Below, piece after piece: positions 1 to 11,200 of a DNA stretch of 48,446 nucleotides. The notes under the pieces are model-generated. The model had not been told where the DNA came from, searched no databases, and saw only the letters and a program-made list of their open reading frames with translations. The stretch covers positions 15,730,132 through 15,778,577 of the forward strand of contig NC_049981.1 of the NCBI RefSeq assembly GCF_000003815.2, written 5' to 3'. Each line of letters opens with the position of its first letter. The first letter of the stretch is position 1. The translations under genes and the position numbers were made by a program. This stretch comes from Branchiostoma floridae. Taxonomy: Eukaryota > Chordata > Leptocardii > Amphioxiformes > Branchiostomatidae.

Positions 1-37
1 ACTACCGGTCTCTCTAATCATGGTGCTACATTCATGT

Positions 38-272
38 TGGCAAGAAGGCGATCCCGACCTGCCCCGCGGCATTACCCCATTCTCATATATTGCACAGAAT
101 TAGGGGTAACCGCAGTCAGTAGGTACGGGGTGGAATCTATAAAGTACAAAGTTTTCTGTCTCGTAAGGATTGTTTTGCCAGTGCATGCGTACCTAAGAGT
201 AACTTTGGGTTATTGCTTGCCCTCCGACCCCTGACCTCTCGCTTCCAACGTTCATTCTACAATGTATTGCAC
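38..272 (-). promoter_or_regulatory. Possible distal 3'UTR sites for miR-92/25, miR-137 and miR-31
   Basis: On the transcribed strand there are two perfect 8-mers for the miR-25/92 family (complements of TATTGCAC at 88-95 and 265-272), with a further 7-mer at 889-895. A miR-137-like match covers 210-219 (complement of TTATTGCTTG), and a miR-31-type match is at 38-45. These lie more than 3.2 kb from the stop codon, so they matter only if the 3'UTR reaches that far. They were picked by eye from about 35 conserved families, so some will be chance. Confidence 0.3.
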
Positions 273-1353
273 ACTTTTTACAGTACCATCCACCCTCCCC
301 GTCTATATACAATTTACATTTTTTGTTTGCAAACTTATCATTGGTAAGGCATACTGTAAGTGCTAATCTTTGTTGTTTTTTTCATCTGTGAAGCATAATT
401 TGATGTGCATATTCTATCCAACTACTGTTGCCGCCTTGGAGCCTTATTCATACATATTTGTATCATACTGTATACGTTCTTCTTGTATTCTTCAATGTAC
501 CAATAGTCATCCGTATCTTATAGTTTCAACTTAACTATCGTTCACAGCTTAGTCCCACCAATGTCGACTCTTTATACATCATCTTTTCCTTACCCCACTC
601 ATCTTCCACGGTCAATATATTATTGATTCGACGCTAACTATAGTTTACCCTAGCTTCTCTTATCTCAATAATTTTGTATACATTACTTACAGGTTTTAAC
701 AAAAGTTCCGTTTCTTGCTCTGAACACAAAATTCACAAGTGTCACAGGAATTATTACATCCAAAAACAAGACCTTTGGCCATCTTTGGGGAAATATATTA
801 CAATCTAGTACTTGAAGAAATGTGAACAATACTTACAATCTGTTAACAATAGACAAGACAACAATATCATTTGACCCTGTTGATAAGAATTGCACTAATT
901 GCTAAGTCAATTATACAGTTTCACATAAGGGATCAATGACGTAATAATCCAGACAGTGCAGAAGCGGGCGACCAATCAAACCAATGCTACGGGATCTTTG
1001 GACTGAGCCAAGTCATTTGGCGAGGGGTGTAGTAAACAACTTGCAACAGAAAAAGAAATTGTTTTTCATATTCACAGATGTTGGAATGGAAGAACATAAA
1101 TTGCTCCAAAATTCCACCCCTGCCTCTGAAGCAAGCGGATTCGTCCGGACAGACTTGCACAGCACAGAAGAGGTAAAGTTTTAGACTGAGATTTCCACAG
1201 AGCAGTGTCATTGGTTGCATGGTTGTTATACAGGCTCCAAGAGAGGAACGAGTGTGATATGATTGAGGTATATTGTCAGACGGAAGTGTGTTGTGTGGGT
1301 GTGTAGGTGTCTTTGTGCAGTGTTCTTGTTTTTCTTTTTTTCATTTGGCATTA

Positions 1354-1394
1354 TCTTTGGTTGACATTGACTTGCATCCCTTAAAATCTTTGGT
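1354..1394 (-). promoter_or_regulatory. Pair of miR-9 8-mer target sites
   Basis: The transcribed strand contains the perfect miR-9 8-mer ACCAAAGA twice, at 1361-1354 and 1394-1387. The first also matches miR-9 nucleotide 9. The start-to-start distance is 33 nt, within the range where neighbouring sites can cooperate. Weaker matches (CCAAAGA, 7-mer-A1) lie at 1002-995 and 789-782. miR-9 is a conserved neural microRNA known to repress ONECUT genes in vertebrates. That the sites work here is inference. Confidence 0.6.
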
Positions 1395-2194
1395 ATGTAT
1401 TATTATTGTACAGCACCACTGTACGCCATTTTGTTTTTAACGATGGCCGATCGAATCGGTGCCGTAAAACGCAAGGCTATTGACAACACGAGTCACGACT
1501 GACCACACCAGTGTGGACGTCAAACAACTGTTCCAAAGTAAACACGGTTACAACAGAAATCACGGAAAAGGTCCCTGTCGATCTGCATCGCGGACTCCGA
1601 ATGTTGGACGATCTCTCTCAGAGCAGCGCACCCCACTCTTTACAATACAGGGTCGCTGCCAAGTTTGTCTGAGATAAATGTTAGTGGCTGTTTAATGACG
1701 CATTGTTTTTCTTGCTTACGACCTGCAACAAAACGTGGATGTCTTCCTTTTCCTGTCAACAACAGAAACAATTCGACTCCGGACAAAACAACTGGACGAA
1801 CAATTCAACGATACTGATACTAACGGAAAGATCGGTCTTATCCGGAAGCGCCAATTTGATGAAAACTCTTTTGGATTTGACCAAAACGAAGTTTGCCATT
1901 ACACAGAAAAGGCTAGCTTCATAAGATATAATCATAAGTATTTTACACTCCGCAATTAAGTATAGCCCGACTCCTGCATATTTCCATCTGGAATGTACAT
2001 GAAATCATCATTTATAACACCTTATTTCACACCACTTTAAACTATACCCAGCATATCAACATCAACACATCAAAAAAATACATATAGATCTAAAATTTCT
2101 TGCAAAATATGCCAAGCCATGATTGGTAAGACGCAAGGAAACTATTTGTGCACATTTCACGACTACGTAACGTTCCACAACGATCACTAAGCAA

Positions 2195-2241
2195 TCTTTG
2201 GTATAGTTTGGTACAAAGTAGAGAGATTGCTGAGGTAGTAG
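2195..2241 (-). promoter_or_regulatory. Adjacent miR-9 and let-7 target sites
   Basis: A third miR-9 8-mer (ACCAAAGA) lies at 2202-2195. At 2241-2231 the transcribed strand reads CTACTACCTCA, complementary to the first 11 nt of let-7. The starts are 36 nt apart. On the plus strand the let-7-like word has no complementary arm nearby, so a let-7 gene is unlikely; a target site on the ONECUT transcript explains it better. A weaker let-7 7-mer-A1 match is at 1270-1264. Confidence 0.55.
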
Positions 2242-2688
2242 TTCTAATTATGTTGGAGATTTGTGGCGCTAACCTAGGCTGTCCAAACTGTAACGTCGGA
2301 ACTCCTTAGCTTGGCCGGCTGGGTTAGCGCAAAGTAGGGCGTATCTTTGAACGTGTTTCTTGCATCGGATCTATGGAGGATGGGTTGTTGACTGTGGGAG
2401 GTTAAAGCCTGTTGATTGTCATGTGGCAAATGGAAAACGGATTGCAGAATGGAAGTTGTGTTATCTGAGAATGGCAAAACACCCCTGAATCGATACGGTA
2501 CGCCTAATTTTACTTGTGGTAGAATCTACGGATAGGACGCACCGATATCAATGCAGGGGCGTCAGATAATTATGGAGTAAATTTGAGAATCTGTTCCTTT
2601 CGGTGCAAAGTCGTGTGGTATCGTCGTGCAAGACTCGCGATATCTTGCGTGACTTGAGCTTTCTGAGCCTGCTCTCGTCCCCACTGTT

Positions 2689-2698
2689 TCTCGCGAGA
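2689..2698. promoter_or_regulatory. TCTCGCGAGA palindrome
   Basis: This is a perfect 10-bp palindrome, identical to the CGCG promoter element found in many animal housekeeping promoters. A second copy is at 9977-9986. There is no associated gene start, so it is only a candidate site. Confidence 0.35.
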
Positions 2699-3528
2699 GC
2701 ATCTTTTATCAAATTTGTACATGTCTGGGAATGGCGTTTTGTGTACTAGCTCTTTTATCCTGTCTTCAGTGGTTCGAAAACCTCTACTTTTCCAACTCAG
2801 AGCCCTCCTCAGCACTAGGATATTTGGCTTAATTTTAAAGCTTAGTTCTAGATCGACATAATTATCAAGGCAAGACTCCGTCATGCCTCTAGATATAGGC
2901 ACATGTTAGAATGTACCCTAGCAATAACAGTCCTTGAGGGAGCGATAATTATAACGTTCTCTGGACTTCTCCCCTTCAAACTCGCTCTTGTGGTGAAGTC
3001 GTTATGCAAATGTAGGCAAACGTATAAAGAGCATGATGGGTAACTTCAGCCAATGACGAGCGCCAATACTTAATCCGAAGGAGCAGCATGAAACATGGAA
3101 GACAACTTATTTTAACACGGATTGGCCCTCGCAAGTCTAAATCACTTCATGATACAATGAGGATAGAAAATATATAAGGAGGAAAAGAAGGTGATAGGAA
3201 TGCCTTGCCTTTTTGCCTCGTTATTTTTTCGCGTCCGACCGTAGCTACTTTTGAACACCATAAGCAGAGGATGGCCAGTGATTCGAATGACTCATTTGCA
3301 CACATTTGCATAACGTCTTCACCCACAACCCCTTGCGCAAAAGATCACATGATTATGCATGTCATAAAGGAAGTGTGTGGCTTTGAGGGTCACACTTTGT
3401 TGGAAATGACGTCTGTAAGCCTGGTCTCCCCTTATCAAGTAGTAGCTTGTTCCACATCGTTCGGCTCAACTACCAAACTGGATTGATCCATTCCTAAAGA
3501 TTAGGGGTGAGCAGGCTTGCAGATAGAC

Positions 3529-3827
3529 CTATTTCGTACAGCTAGTCGGGGTGGAGCCGTTGCTTGAGGAACCTGCACTCTTCCCTTCGTCCTCCTGCCA
3601 CTTGTCCTGCGAGCGCCGCCTAGCGTTCATGAAGAAGTTGCAGACGGTACTCAGATCGAGGCCCAGCTGCTTGGCGATCTGCGCCTGCATCTCCTTAGAA
3701 GGCCTCTTGTTCTCCTTGAAGATGGCGTGCAGCGTCCGCCGCTGCAGGTCAGTGAACACTAGCCGGGGCTTCTTCGGACCCTTCTGCTCCGGCGGCTTCG
3801 CAGCTTCTTGTTCTTTCCGCTTACACG
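3529..3827 (-). CDS. onecut: ONECUT/HNF6-class transcription factor, terminal exon (homeodomain and C-terminus)
   Basis: This is the last coding exon of a ONECUT-family nuclear DNA-binding transcription factor. The exon starts with two bases completing a split codon (Ala if the previous exon ends in G), then encodes 98 residues to a TAG stop at 3531-3529. Residues 1-16 are a basic linker starting CKRKEQE, as in ONECUT proteins just after the cut domain. The homeodomain is about residues 17-76. It has the class-defining Phe48 and Met50 (motif NFFMNARRRS) plus the invariant Asn51, and the helix 1 words RRTLHAIFKENKRPSK. The tail is Ser/Thr-rich and ends SCTK. The cut domain, normally in the upstream exon with most of the protein, is not in the window. 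From family knowledge, the protein binds sites with an ATTGAT/ATCGAT core and acts in neuronal, photoreceptor and endodermal differentiation. The open frame continues upstream to an ATG, but that part is intron. Family assignment is nearly certain; the paralogue name is not. Confidence 0.96.
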
Positions 3828-3857
3828 CTGTTAAAGATACAACAAAGAACAAGTTAG
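3828..3857 (-). other. 3' splice site of the last ONECUT intron
   Basis: On the minus strand the AG lies at 3829-3828, immediately before the linker codons. It is preceded by a T-rich tract (ttctttgttgtatctttaac). A CTAAC branch-point-like motif at 3857-3853 sits about 25 nt upstream of the AG, a normal distance. The exon begins with two bases before the Cys codon, so this is a phase-1 intron. ONECUT genes typically have an intron between the cut and homeodomain exons, and this junction is where that intron would be expected. Basis: sequence plus family gene structure. Confidence 0.85.
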
Positions 3858-3860
3858 CCA

Positions 3861-4619
3861 CGGGATATATCACATATTGCAAGCATAAAAAAATAAACAA
3901 TGAAAAGCTTTGTTAGAAACTGAGTCGGACCTATGCCAGGTGCAGCTTTCAGGTGTGCGGTGACTGAGGATCCCACAAATTGATGGAGACATATCCTTAA
4001 CCAAACTGTGAATTGTTTATATTTATGCCTGAGGGTTTAGTTGACACGAGTGAAACCTGTACTTGAAGAGCCCATGTCATCGGCGGGAATAAAACGACCG
4101 CCGTCAACCGTAAAAGTGATGGATTTTTGTCGTGATGTGAGAAAAGTAGCCTCCTATTTCTAATCTGATCCAGCCCGCATGAGTCTTTCTGAAACTGTAA
4201 TAGAGACAGGAGAGTTTATTTTCTTCTTTTCACTGGCGTCGGTCGACGGCATTGGCGGCATCTAGAACTACAAAATACAGACAATATTATTTCTGTAGGC
4301 ATTTTGGTTGTCGTGCTTGTGATCTGGCTGGTAAGGGTTGTAACAAAAGTACAGGTCTCACTACTATCGCTATTACCCTCTAAAATGTCGTCCTTTAAAC
4401 TTCCGACACCCCGGCGGAGAAAGGAGACCTAATTTCAGAGCACCCATTCAGAAACAGTTACTGAGACGTGTAGATCAAATTAGGTCTTACTCCGAAGAAA
4501 AGACAAGAAGCATCCATCATCCTGTCTTTCATGCCCTCATGTTTGCATATCCTGTCATTCCCTGCATAAATTTCCATACAGGGGGCGCCCCGAGGAAATG
4601 GCGAGATATGCACATGAGC
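3861..4619. other. Intron segment without recognised features
   Basis: This is mixed-composition sequence upstream of the splice acceptor. No open frame with exon character, repeat or strong motif cluster was seen. Confidence 0.5.
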
Positions 4620-4684
4620 GGACCGCGGCCGACGCGCACGCGCAGTTCATACCTGAGTTGGTGGCTGCGGGTCGGCCGTGGTCC
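4620..4684. repeat. GC-rich foldback (inverted repeat)
   Basis: The arm at 4620-4639 (starts ggaccgcggccgac) pairs with the arm at 4665-4684 (reads ...gtcggccgtggtcc), 17 of 20 positions complementary, around a 25-nt centre. The two strands therefore encode near-identical peptides in frames across it. It could form a hairpin or cruciform. No flanking target-site duplication was seen. Confidence 0.65.
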
Positions 4685-4985
4685 TGATAAGCTTTCCTCT
4701 GACATGCTGCAAAACGAGGAAAGAGAGATAGACAAAATGTTGATTTATGGCTTTACACTGTGTGGAGTTGGGGTGAGAAACCCGCTCGCCTCTCACCCAT
4801 TAATCAAACAACGTATCTTTACAATCCAGACAGTGGAATAACCTTGGTTAGTGGCAGATAAAGCGGCCACATGCATCAACCTAAATGAGATTACTACGCT
4901 CGGGTGCTAAACCCAGCCATACGGGTGCCGCGCTTGTCCGGTACGGTCACGAGGCCGTATAACAATGGCAGCCCTGGAATGTGGC

Positions 4986-5317
4986 TGGAATAGGACGGAC
5001 CTAATTAGCAAGGGAAGCTTTATACCGGCACATTAGCACATTGTAACAAGCGCCCTAAGCAATATCACGTCCATGACAATAACTATATATATTCTAACAG
5101 CTACTACGACTTTGTTTACGCCTATATACAACCGTTAATTTTGGCAGTGTTCGGTGGAATAGGACGGTTCTACTTAACAAGACAAGTGTTTGACTGTCAC
5201 AAGATCACATAGTAACAACTGCAATATCACGTGCATAAGAACCACCAGACTGTTTTGACAAAGCTTCTACACTTTTCTTACGTCTATATCCTGTTACGTT
5301 TGGTAGAGTATTAAGTC
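4986..5317. repeat. Diverged tandem duplication, unit about 169 bp
   Basis: The word tggaataggacgg occurs at 4986-4998 and again at 5155-5167. The order of further matches is preserved in both units: a ttagcaag/taacaag-type word, the anchor gcaatatcacgt with cat nearby, acttttct/gactttg, then acg-ctatat. The copies are well diverged by substitutions and small indels, so the duplication is old. Confidence 0.75.
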
Positions 5318-6546
5318 TATCTAATAAGTCCGTGGTTGTGTATACCATACACCTTGAATGGCCTGTTCCTTAGAATGCTAGCTTAGACTAGTTAGAGGCA
5401 CATACAGGTAAACACACTGGCCTTTGTGTTGACAATTTAGAAGTGAGGACTATGGACTTGTATTCTTTGTTAGAATGTTTAGAATTTTTCCATCTTATTC
5501 TAAGGCTGTAGTTATGTACATCTTGCACATTGCAATCCTTTTTCTTTTAAAGCTTGTTTTGGGGTTCTTTGTATTATTTGTATTAGAAGGGAAAATGTTT
5601 CTATCTCCGTATACGTTTATAGTTGGGCATATTCTACACTTTGTAAAGCCTGTTCCTTTTGATGGGTATTATTGGTGCTTTTATTAACGCTTTAGAACCG
5701 ACGGAGCATAGACACAAATCAAATCTCACATCCCAGTCAACGGTGTTCCGCGTCCTGCACGAGGGACTCTGGAGTAAATACAGTGCGAGATCCGGGGAAC
5801 AGAATTCGCACCTGGTCCCTGCATCACCACCGTCTGCAGTCGTGACCCGGATATAAATATTTCATGCACAGACTTTTGTGTTAGGACGAAGATTCTTGTA
5901 ACTATGTAGACAGAAACGCGTCCGGACTGATTAACAACATGGTTGATTATCAGGTCTGGAACTTACAAACTACAGCCAGCTTATAGTTCTAGATATGACA
6001 CTGTTATAAATTTTGTACGTAATCTCGGGCTATCGATTTATTATTGCACCGTTACTTGTCTTAAGTTTTAGTTGGAGTTCCAGAGGAGATGTTAATATCA
6101 GCTGTGCATTCTCATCTGTTTCCTGTAGATTCTACTGATTATCAAAAAGAAACCACAGTGGACAAGAAGACATTTCCCAATGAAAATGTAAATGTCACCT
6201 CTAAACAGTTTGCTGAATTACAATATTTTGAAAATTTACCAACAGTCAGGGAATCGTAGTAAAACGATTTCAAAAGTGTTTTAAAATCTGCAATGCCATG
6301 GCTTTGACATATGTATGTTCTAGTTTCATAATATAAAGCCCATAATATTAATAGCACATTAATTCGAAATCAAGACAATACAAGAAAGTTTTCACCCGAG
6401 TTTACTAGGAATTCATACTAAATATCCATTTTAAAGTTAGAAGATTCAGAACAAAGTATCGGAAAAAAGAAGTGTCTGTTTATCCGACAAAATACCTCCC
6501 ACACATATGAGTTGTATGGTAGTTATACAACACCGGTACCCGTCCA
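5318..6546. other. AT-rich intron with a possible weak repeat
   Basis: Two stretches sharing the word gcctgttcctt (about 5350-5372 and 5635-5659), each with an acac(c/t)ttg word just before it, hint at an older duplication with a spacing near 285 bp. The 70-codon frame here is hydrophobic only because the DNA is T-rich, and it is not a gene. Confidence 0.35.
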
Positions 6547-6633
6547 TGTAGTGCTTGCACAACTGTGTGATCAAAAGGCGCAAGGAAAAAGAGATGGGCA
6601 CCAAAAGGTGAGGGAAGGACTTACCCATAGCAA
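6547..6633 (+). repeat. Dispersed repeat, copy A
   Basis: Over 23 bp (6547-6569, starting tgtagtgcttgc) this matches 12399-12421 at 21 positions. Looser similarity follows, including a shared caccaaaag and g-ggaagga words. It shows a repeat family or segmental copy within the intron. Confidence 0.5.
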
Positions 6634-6790
6634 AAGAATAATGATAAGCTCCGAACGTGCCAAATGGTTCATCATTCAACCCTCAGTGAGAAGCTATACA
6701 CCAAGGGGCATTAAATTTGTTCTACTGCAAATTAGTCTACTCTGTAAGAGGCACGCCCGCGAGTTGATGGCTTTTTCCCTGGCGGTGACA

Positions 6791-6832
6791 AGATCGGCGC
6801 ACCGAATCAGACGCCTGCCACCGCGCCGATCT
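6791..6832. repeat. Inverted repeat AGATCGGCGC / GCGCCGATCT
   Basis: Perfect 10-bp arms (6791-6800 and 6823-6832) flank a 22-nt loop in a GC-rich patch. This is a hairpin or a paired binding site of unknown function. Confidence 0.6.
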
Positions 6833-7340
6833 CCCAACTTTTGTTCTCTCTGCCGGTTTGATAAGGGGGCGAATCTTCCGCCCGTGTTTCAATCTGGCCG
6901 CATCATTTGTTTTCCCCCGCCCAACAAAGGCCCGCAGTGGCCGTGACAAACGCACCCTGAACACGATACAACGGCTAATTCTACAACGTAACGCCTGTTG
7001 AGGACGGGTCTCGCAGATAAGGTCTTATTACCACAATTTCATCCCTTTATCTGCGCCGATATTTCATTTTACGAAAAGGGAAGCTTTATCACGCCAAGAC
7101 GCAAACCCCTTGACCTTCCGCATTCAGCCAAAGTGCCCTAACGCCGCGGTCATCCATCTTGCGGTACCACTACAATGGCCGGAGAACGTGTAAAAAGAGC
7201 CGTCCGGAGAGAATCTTCCCGGCCTATTGTCCAGTCCACCGAGCTCAGGTGACCTCTTGGCTCGCGGACGGAGTTGGCTGGACCCAGGGCACACCTTGAG
7301 TAATAGCCCTTCTGAGACAAGGCGGCTCCTTCCAACAGGC

Positions 7341-7600
7341 CCGCACTCTCTATTCTACCTTTCTATTTTTCTTTCTTTTTTCATCTCTATCGGCCTCAAA
7401 ATTTTGGTCTTTCGCGGCATCAGTACAAGGAGGTAGTGTATTACTTTTCTTCTTTTCTTTCTTTCCAAACCTCTCTCTTTTCACTTATAACCTCTTGTTT
7501 TCCTTTTTTTTTGCCTTCATGAACGCGCGTTCTTGTTCAGTCTCTTTTTTTCTTATCTCTCTTGTCTTTCCCAATTCCCTTCCTATTCCTTACCCTTCTA
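7341..7600 (+). repeat. Pyrimidine-rich tract
   Basis: About 260 bp are dominated by C and T on the plus strand, with runs such as tttctttctttt and tctcttgtctttccc, interrupted by about 70 bp of mixed sequence (7387-7440). It is low-complexity DNA and encodes nothing recognisable. Confidence 0.7.
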
Positions 7601-8182
7601 GCTAGGTCGTTGGTTATCTTTCAATCTAGCCCGCGCGTAAGTCGAGTGAAAATTTAGATAAGGGATTATGAGGTCTAACTGACTACCCAAGCCGCACAGG
7701 TAATTCGTCTTCGAGCAAACTGCCTGAATCCTGAAACATGAATTAGACAGCAGGTCCCTGGGTCATGCTCCTGAGCCGTCAAGTTACCCCATACTAAGTT
7801 TTTACACCACACATTCATTCAAAAACGCAAAAATATAACATATTTGGTATCTTTGCAATTCAGTTTGTATCATGATTTAGCAAAAGCCCCGTCTTTTTTC
7901 ATTTCATGTCATTTTTGTGTCATAAAAAATGTTACACTTAACGGATAACCACAACAATGATAGAATGGTCAGACAGTGAAACTGTGTCACACGTGACCGC
8001 AGCTTAACGCAGCGACACAAACCCACAAATACATACCAATCCATAGATATCGCAGACGCGTTTTATCCTCTATAACCTATGCACGCCGAAAGCACAGTAC
8101 ATTAATCACTTATTAAACGATTATCGAATAACAACAAGCGATGAGATACTAGCAAAGCAGACTTGTCTGTATCGCTGCGGTC
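7601..8182. other. Intron segment without recognised features
   Basis: Mixed AT-rich sequence. No exon-like frame or repeat was seen. Confidence 0.45.
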
Positions 8183-8287
8183 AATCACTGAAATCAATAT
8201 GGCGGAGATGCCCTCCCACACCCCTTTGCGCGACTTCGTGACGTAATCTCATAAGATGGCAGAATCACCGTCATCAATCATCATCGC
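8183..8287. promoter_or_regulatory. Candidate regulatory cluster: ATCAAT, CRE and YY1-type motifs
   Basis: Within about 100 bp are an ONECUT-type core (aaatcaatat at 8191-8200) next to atggcgg, a CRE-like TGACGTAA at 8239-8246, a YY1-like AAGATGGC at 8253-8260, and another atcaat at 8273-8278. Motif density is the only evidence; function is inferred. Confidence 0.3.
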
Positions 8288-11200
8288 GTTCAATGTCAGG
8301 GGTAAAGAAAACGTGGTAATTCGTGTAGAATGTGAGGATTAGGATTTGGGAGCGGTGCGGCGGCTAGGCGGGAAGATTGGTGGGCTGCTGCGGGGAAGGC
8401 GACAGCCTAAGGCCGCTGAGACAACACAGTTGACAACGATAGGCTAGATCAAATCCTTCCTGTGAAGGACAAATCTCTCGTGTTAACCGTTATCAAGACC
8501 TCTAACTTCGCTCCCTTGTTTCCCTATCGTTGCTCGGGACGCACAGATATCAACGCATCCTTTGGGTAGACACAGGAAACCCCGGCCAATCCGGGACACA
8601 ATATACACAGATTGACAACAACCTGTTAGAAGCACCTGCTAATTAAATTAAGCCCCCTTCTTCCGCCGCTAAACCAAGAAAGTCACCCATTGTATATTGT
8701 GTCTTGAGGTCAAGCACTAAAACCAGCGATAGACTAACTGTACAAAGCATGTTGGACGCTGATACGGGAAGCCATGACCGAGCTAGCTCCGCTTTACAGA
8801 GATAGACAAGATAGCAGAATCATCATACATTCAAGTAGACATGTTGAGACATATCACGATGGAAATGTCGGTATATATATATTGCAATGCCGTCATCTTC
8901 TACAGAGAGATGGGTTTCCTACAGCGATTTCGGTACAAATGCCTGCTCAAAGACGTTCACAAGACGTCGTGAAAATCACTTACTAGCTACAGCTTAACTG
9001 GCCGAAGATATATGGTCAAAACGAAATTGAGAACGGGTTACAGTCATTCTGAATATGAATAACCATGTATTTAGTGAAAGAATGAAAAACTAAGGGGTAA
9101 ATCGATATACTGTGAAGGGTTCTACGTTACATGTCCCATTTATAGAAAGACATACACATTTAAGCAGTAAAATTTTCTTTCTATACAACACGTGGTCGTT
9201 GACTAGATTAGTTCGAAACCAAAAGAATCGACGCCTTTTTTAGAACGTCAACTCCACACGTGGTTCCAATATACCACACCAGATTATACCCAAACCGCAA
9301 AGTGCAAGGTCATTAAAAGACGCCCGATCGATCAGCGTATGTCCGTTTCTATGGTGGGGACGATAATTCAACAATTAATGGTATTTGGGACCTGCTTGAG
9401 CCGGCCCTAAGTCTGTATTAACACTCTAGTGGCAAATGTGGAGCCAATGATATGCCGCTTCAAGCTAATGGCTTTATTGTACTCAAATTATTTTGCCACT
9501 GGAAAAGCAAAGATGCTTGTCCATAAACTTTTCAGCAACGTAACGTTTGGTATATCACGCCGCAGAGTAGTTGATGTTTGTGCTTTTGTATTTTATCGTA
9601 AGTTAAGGGCGGCAGCTTGTTATGAATGAGAGTTGACAAATGTTGACAATATGACTACGTTCAACGTATAGGTGCTTACGATTATTTAGATTTGTTATCT
9701 TTAACAATATTTGGGGGGGGGGTTGCAAAGTTTAAACATATTGTCTTCATGGTCATGATATTCACTTTTTCTTGATCTCTTGAAAGTTATGTTACCATGC
9801 GCCATGTCGTTGCATTGACACAGACTCCAAACAAAACAAAACAAACTCTATGTTAAAGTCTAATCTAAAACATTCAAGCAAGTCTTGTCCAGGCCATAAA
9901 CACCTTTTCATGTTGACCAGCAATCTTCTTCAGCCATTTCATGACCAATCAGAGGGCGATCTCGTCCTCCCGCAATTCTCGCGAGAGTTGGAGAGGAACT
10001 TGACGGTCTTTGTTTTGTGAAGCACAACACCGCAAGACGAGATCACATTACTGATAAAAAATGTGCAGGACAGCGGAAATGTTGCCGCTGGGCATAACAC
10101 TATCTACCAAGCACGTCGTAACTCTAGCCACGATTACCGGAGAGTTTCCAAGGTGTCGCCCCAAGATGGCCCGTGAATTGCCGAAAAGTTGCCATTGATT
10201 TTCCTTACACCTGTTCCACCAGATAATATACTGTAATGGGCACGTTTGTTGAGTGTCCGCTAACTTTATTAGGGGCTGGCCATTAGGAAATGTGTGAAGT
10301 GGGCCTGGGTGATGTGCGGGATAAAACAAGCGGGAGCTGTCCCATAGTGTAGGGTGAAGCAGAAAACGACTGGCCTGATCTAATAAACATATCTAACTGT
10401 CTCCGCCAATGAATACATGTGAGATATTTGCGTGTTGGTGGCTACAGAAAGAACACACTTTTTTTAGATTCCTTTAGTCTTCAACAAGCTCATGATATTG
10501 GTTAAGTGGTTGAAATAGTTGACAATGGCCGAAAAGGTAGAATGATTTGTCAGAGGAGTTAGACATTGCGACCAATTCATGGCAGATCTCTATTATTTTT
10601 CCAGCGGCCCATGGAGTCTGGTAGAGGCTATGCATCCATGTTGTTCAAGGCGGGGATAATTGGTAGACAGTCATCTTTCCAAATAGACGTTTCTTCTATT
10701 TCAAGATAACAGCTCGCATCGTAATGATAACAATGAAAGTGCCCCTCTTTTCCAGGGACATCTAGCATGGACTAAGAAGTGGGGCTACTCGCTACTGGAA
10801 AGAAGAGCTGGAAGAGACATTTCAGCCAGACAGGGAAAGAATGAAGTTCAACAGGTACCTACGTTCCCTATTGTTCTTTTTACTAGGCATAGAATAAGTT
10901 AGTGCTCAGAATTCCTCTGCACAAATTCCGTAGTCAGTCAACTTTTCATGAAAAAATGTACACCAACAGTGAAGTGAGTTAAACTTTGTTTTTCACGCCA
11001 TTGGTTCCAAGTGACATTAGAATCGTTTTTTTTTTACCATATGGTAAATATTTCCGTCTGTAGATGAATAGAATTGTCTTTGGGTTTGGTATGCATTGAA
11101 TGTGAGAGATCAAAGACTTATCAAGTAAAACTACCAGGTAGCTGTTATACAAATTCACTCCAAAGTTTCTCAGTGCTTAAAGTAAGTGGTAATGTACACT

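Larger units (their letters stand above)
1989..3103 (-). promoter_or_regulatory. Other single microRNA seed matches in the proximal 3'UTR
   Basis: Perfect 8-mer complements on the transcribed strand: miR-1 (TGGAATGT at 1989-1996, matching nine bases), miR-219 (TGATTGTC at 2413-2420), miR-103/107 (AGCAGCAT at 3082-3089) and miR-7 (TGGAAGAC at 3096-3103). Each is individually weak evidence. They are listed because 8-mers for conserved families seem denser here than chance predicts. Confidence 0.25.
1..3528 (-). other. Presumed ONECUT 3' untranslated region
   Basis: This is the DNA downstream of the stop codon on the gene's strand. No convincing coding exon is seen. The longest same-strand open frame is 110 codons at 2902-2570, with no recognised domain. 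No canonical AATAAA (TTTATT on the plus strand) was found by eye; one ATTAAA lies near 1690. The 3' end is therefore not placed and may lie beyond the left edge, which would suit the very long 3'UTRs of vertebrate ONECUT genes. The main support is a cluster of microRNA target matches on the transcribed strand, listed separately. There is also a Pumilio-type element (TGTATATA) at 311-304 and a TCTCGCGAGA palindrome at 2689-2698. Extent is inferred, not observed. Confidence 0.55.

Noticed and set aside
1443-1677. Short coding-like frames starting MADRIGAVKRKAIDN
   Set aside because: Frames change repeatedly, no family is recognised, and they run antisense to the presumed ONECUT 3'UTR.
2231-2252. 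let-7 microRNA gene on the plus strand (TGAGGTAGTAG)
   Set aside because: Only the first 11 nt match, and no complementary arm that would make a precursor hairpin lies within about 100 bp. As antisense to the ONECUT transcript it fits a let-7 target site better.
2570-2902. 110-codon frame on the ONECUT strand within the presumed 3'UTR
   Set aside because: No recognised family, and it lies downstream of a normal stop codon. It could be a downstream ORF, but nothing beyond length supports it.
3551-3916. 121-codon plus-strand frame
   Set aside because: It is the antisense shadow of the ONECUT homeodomain exon.
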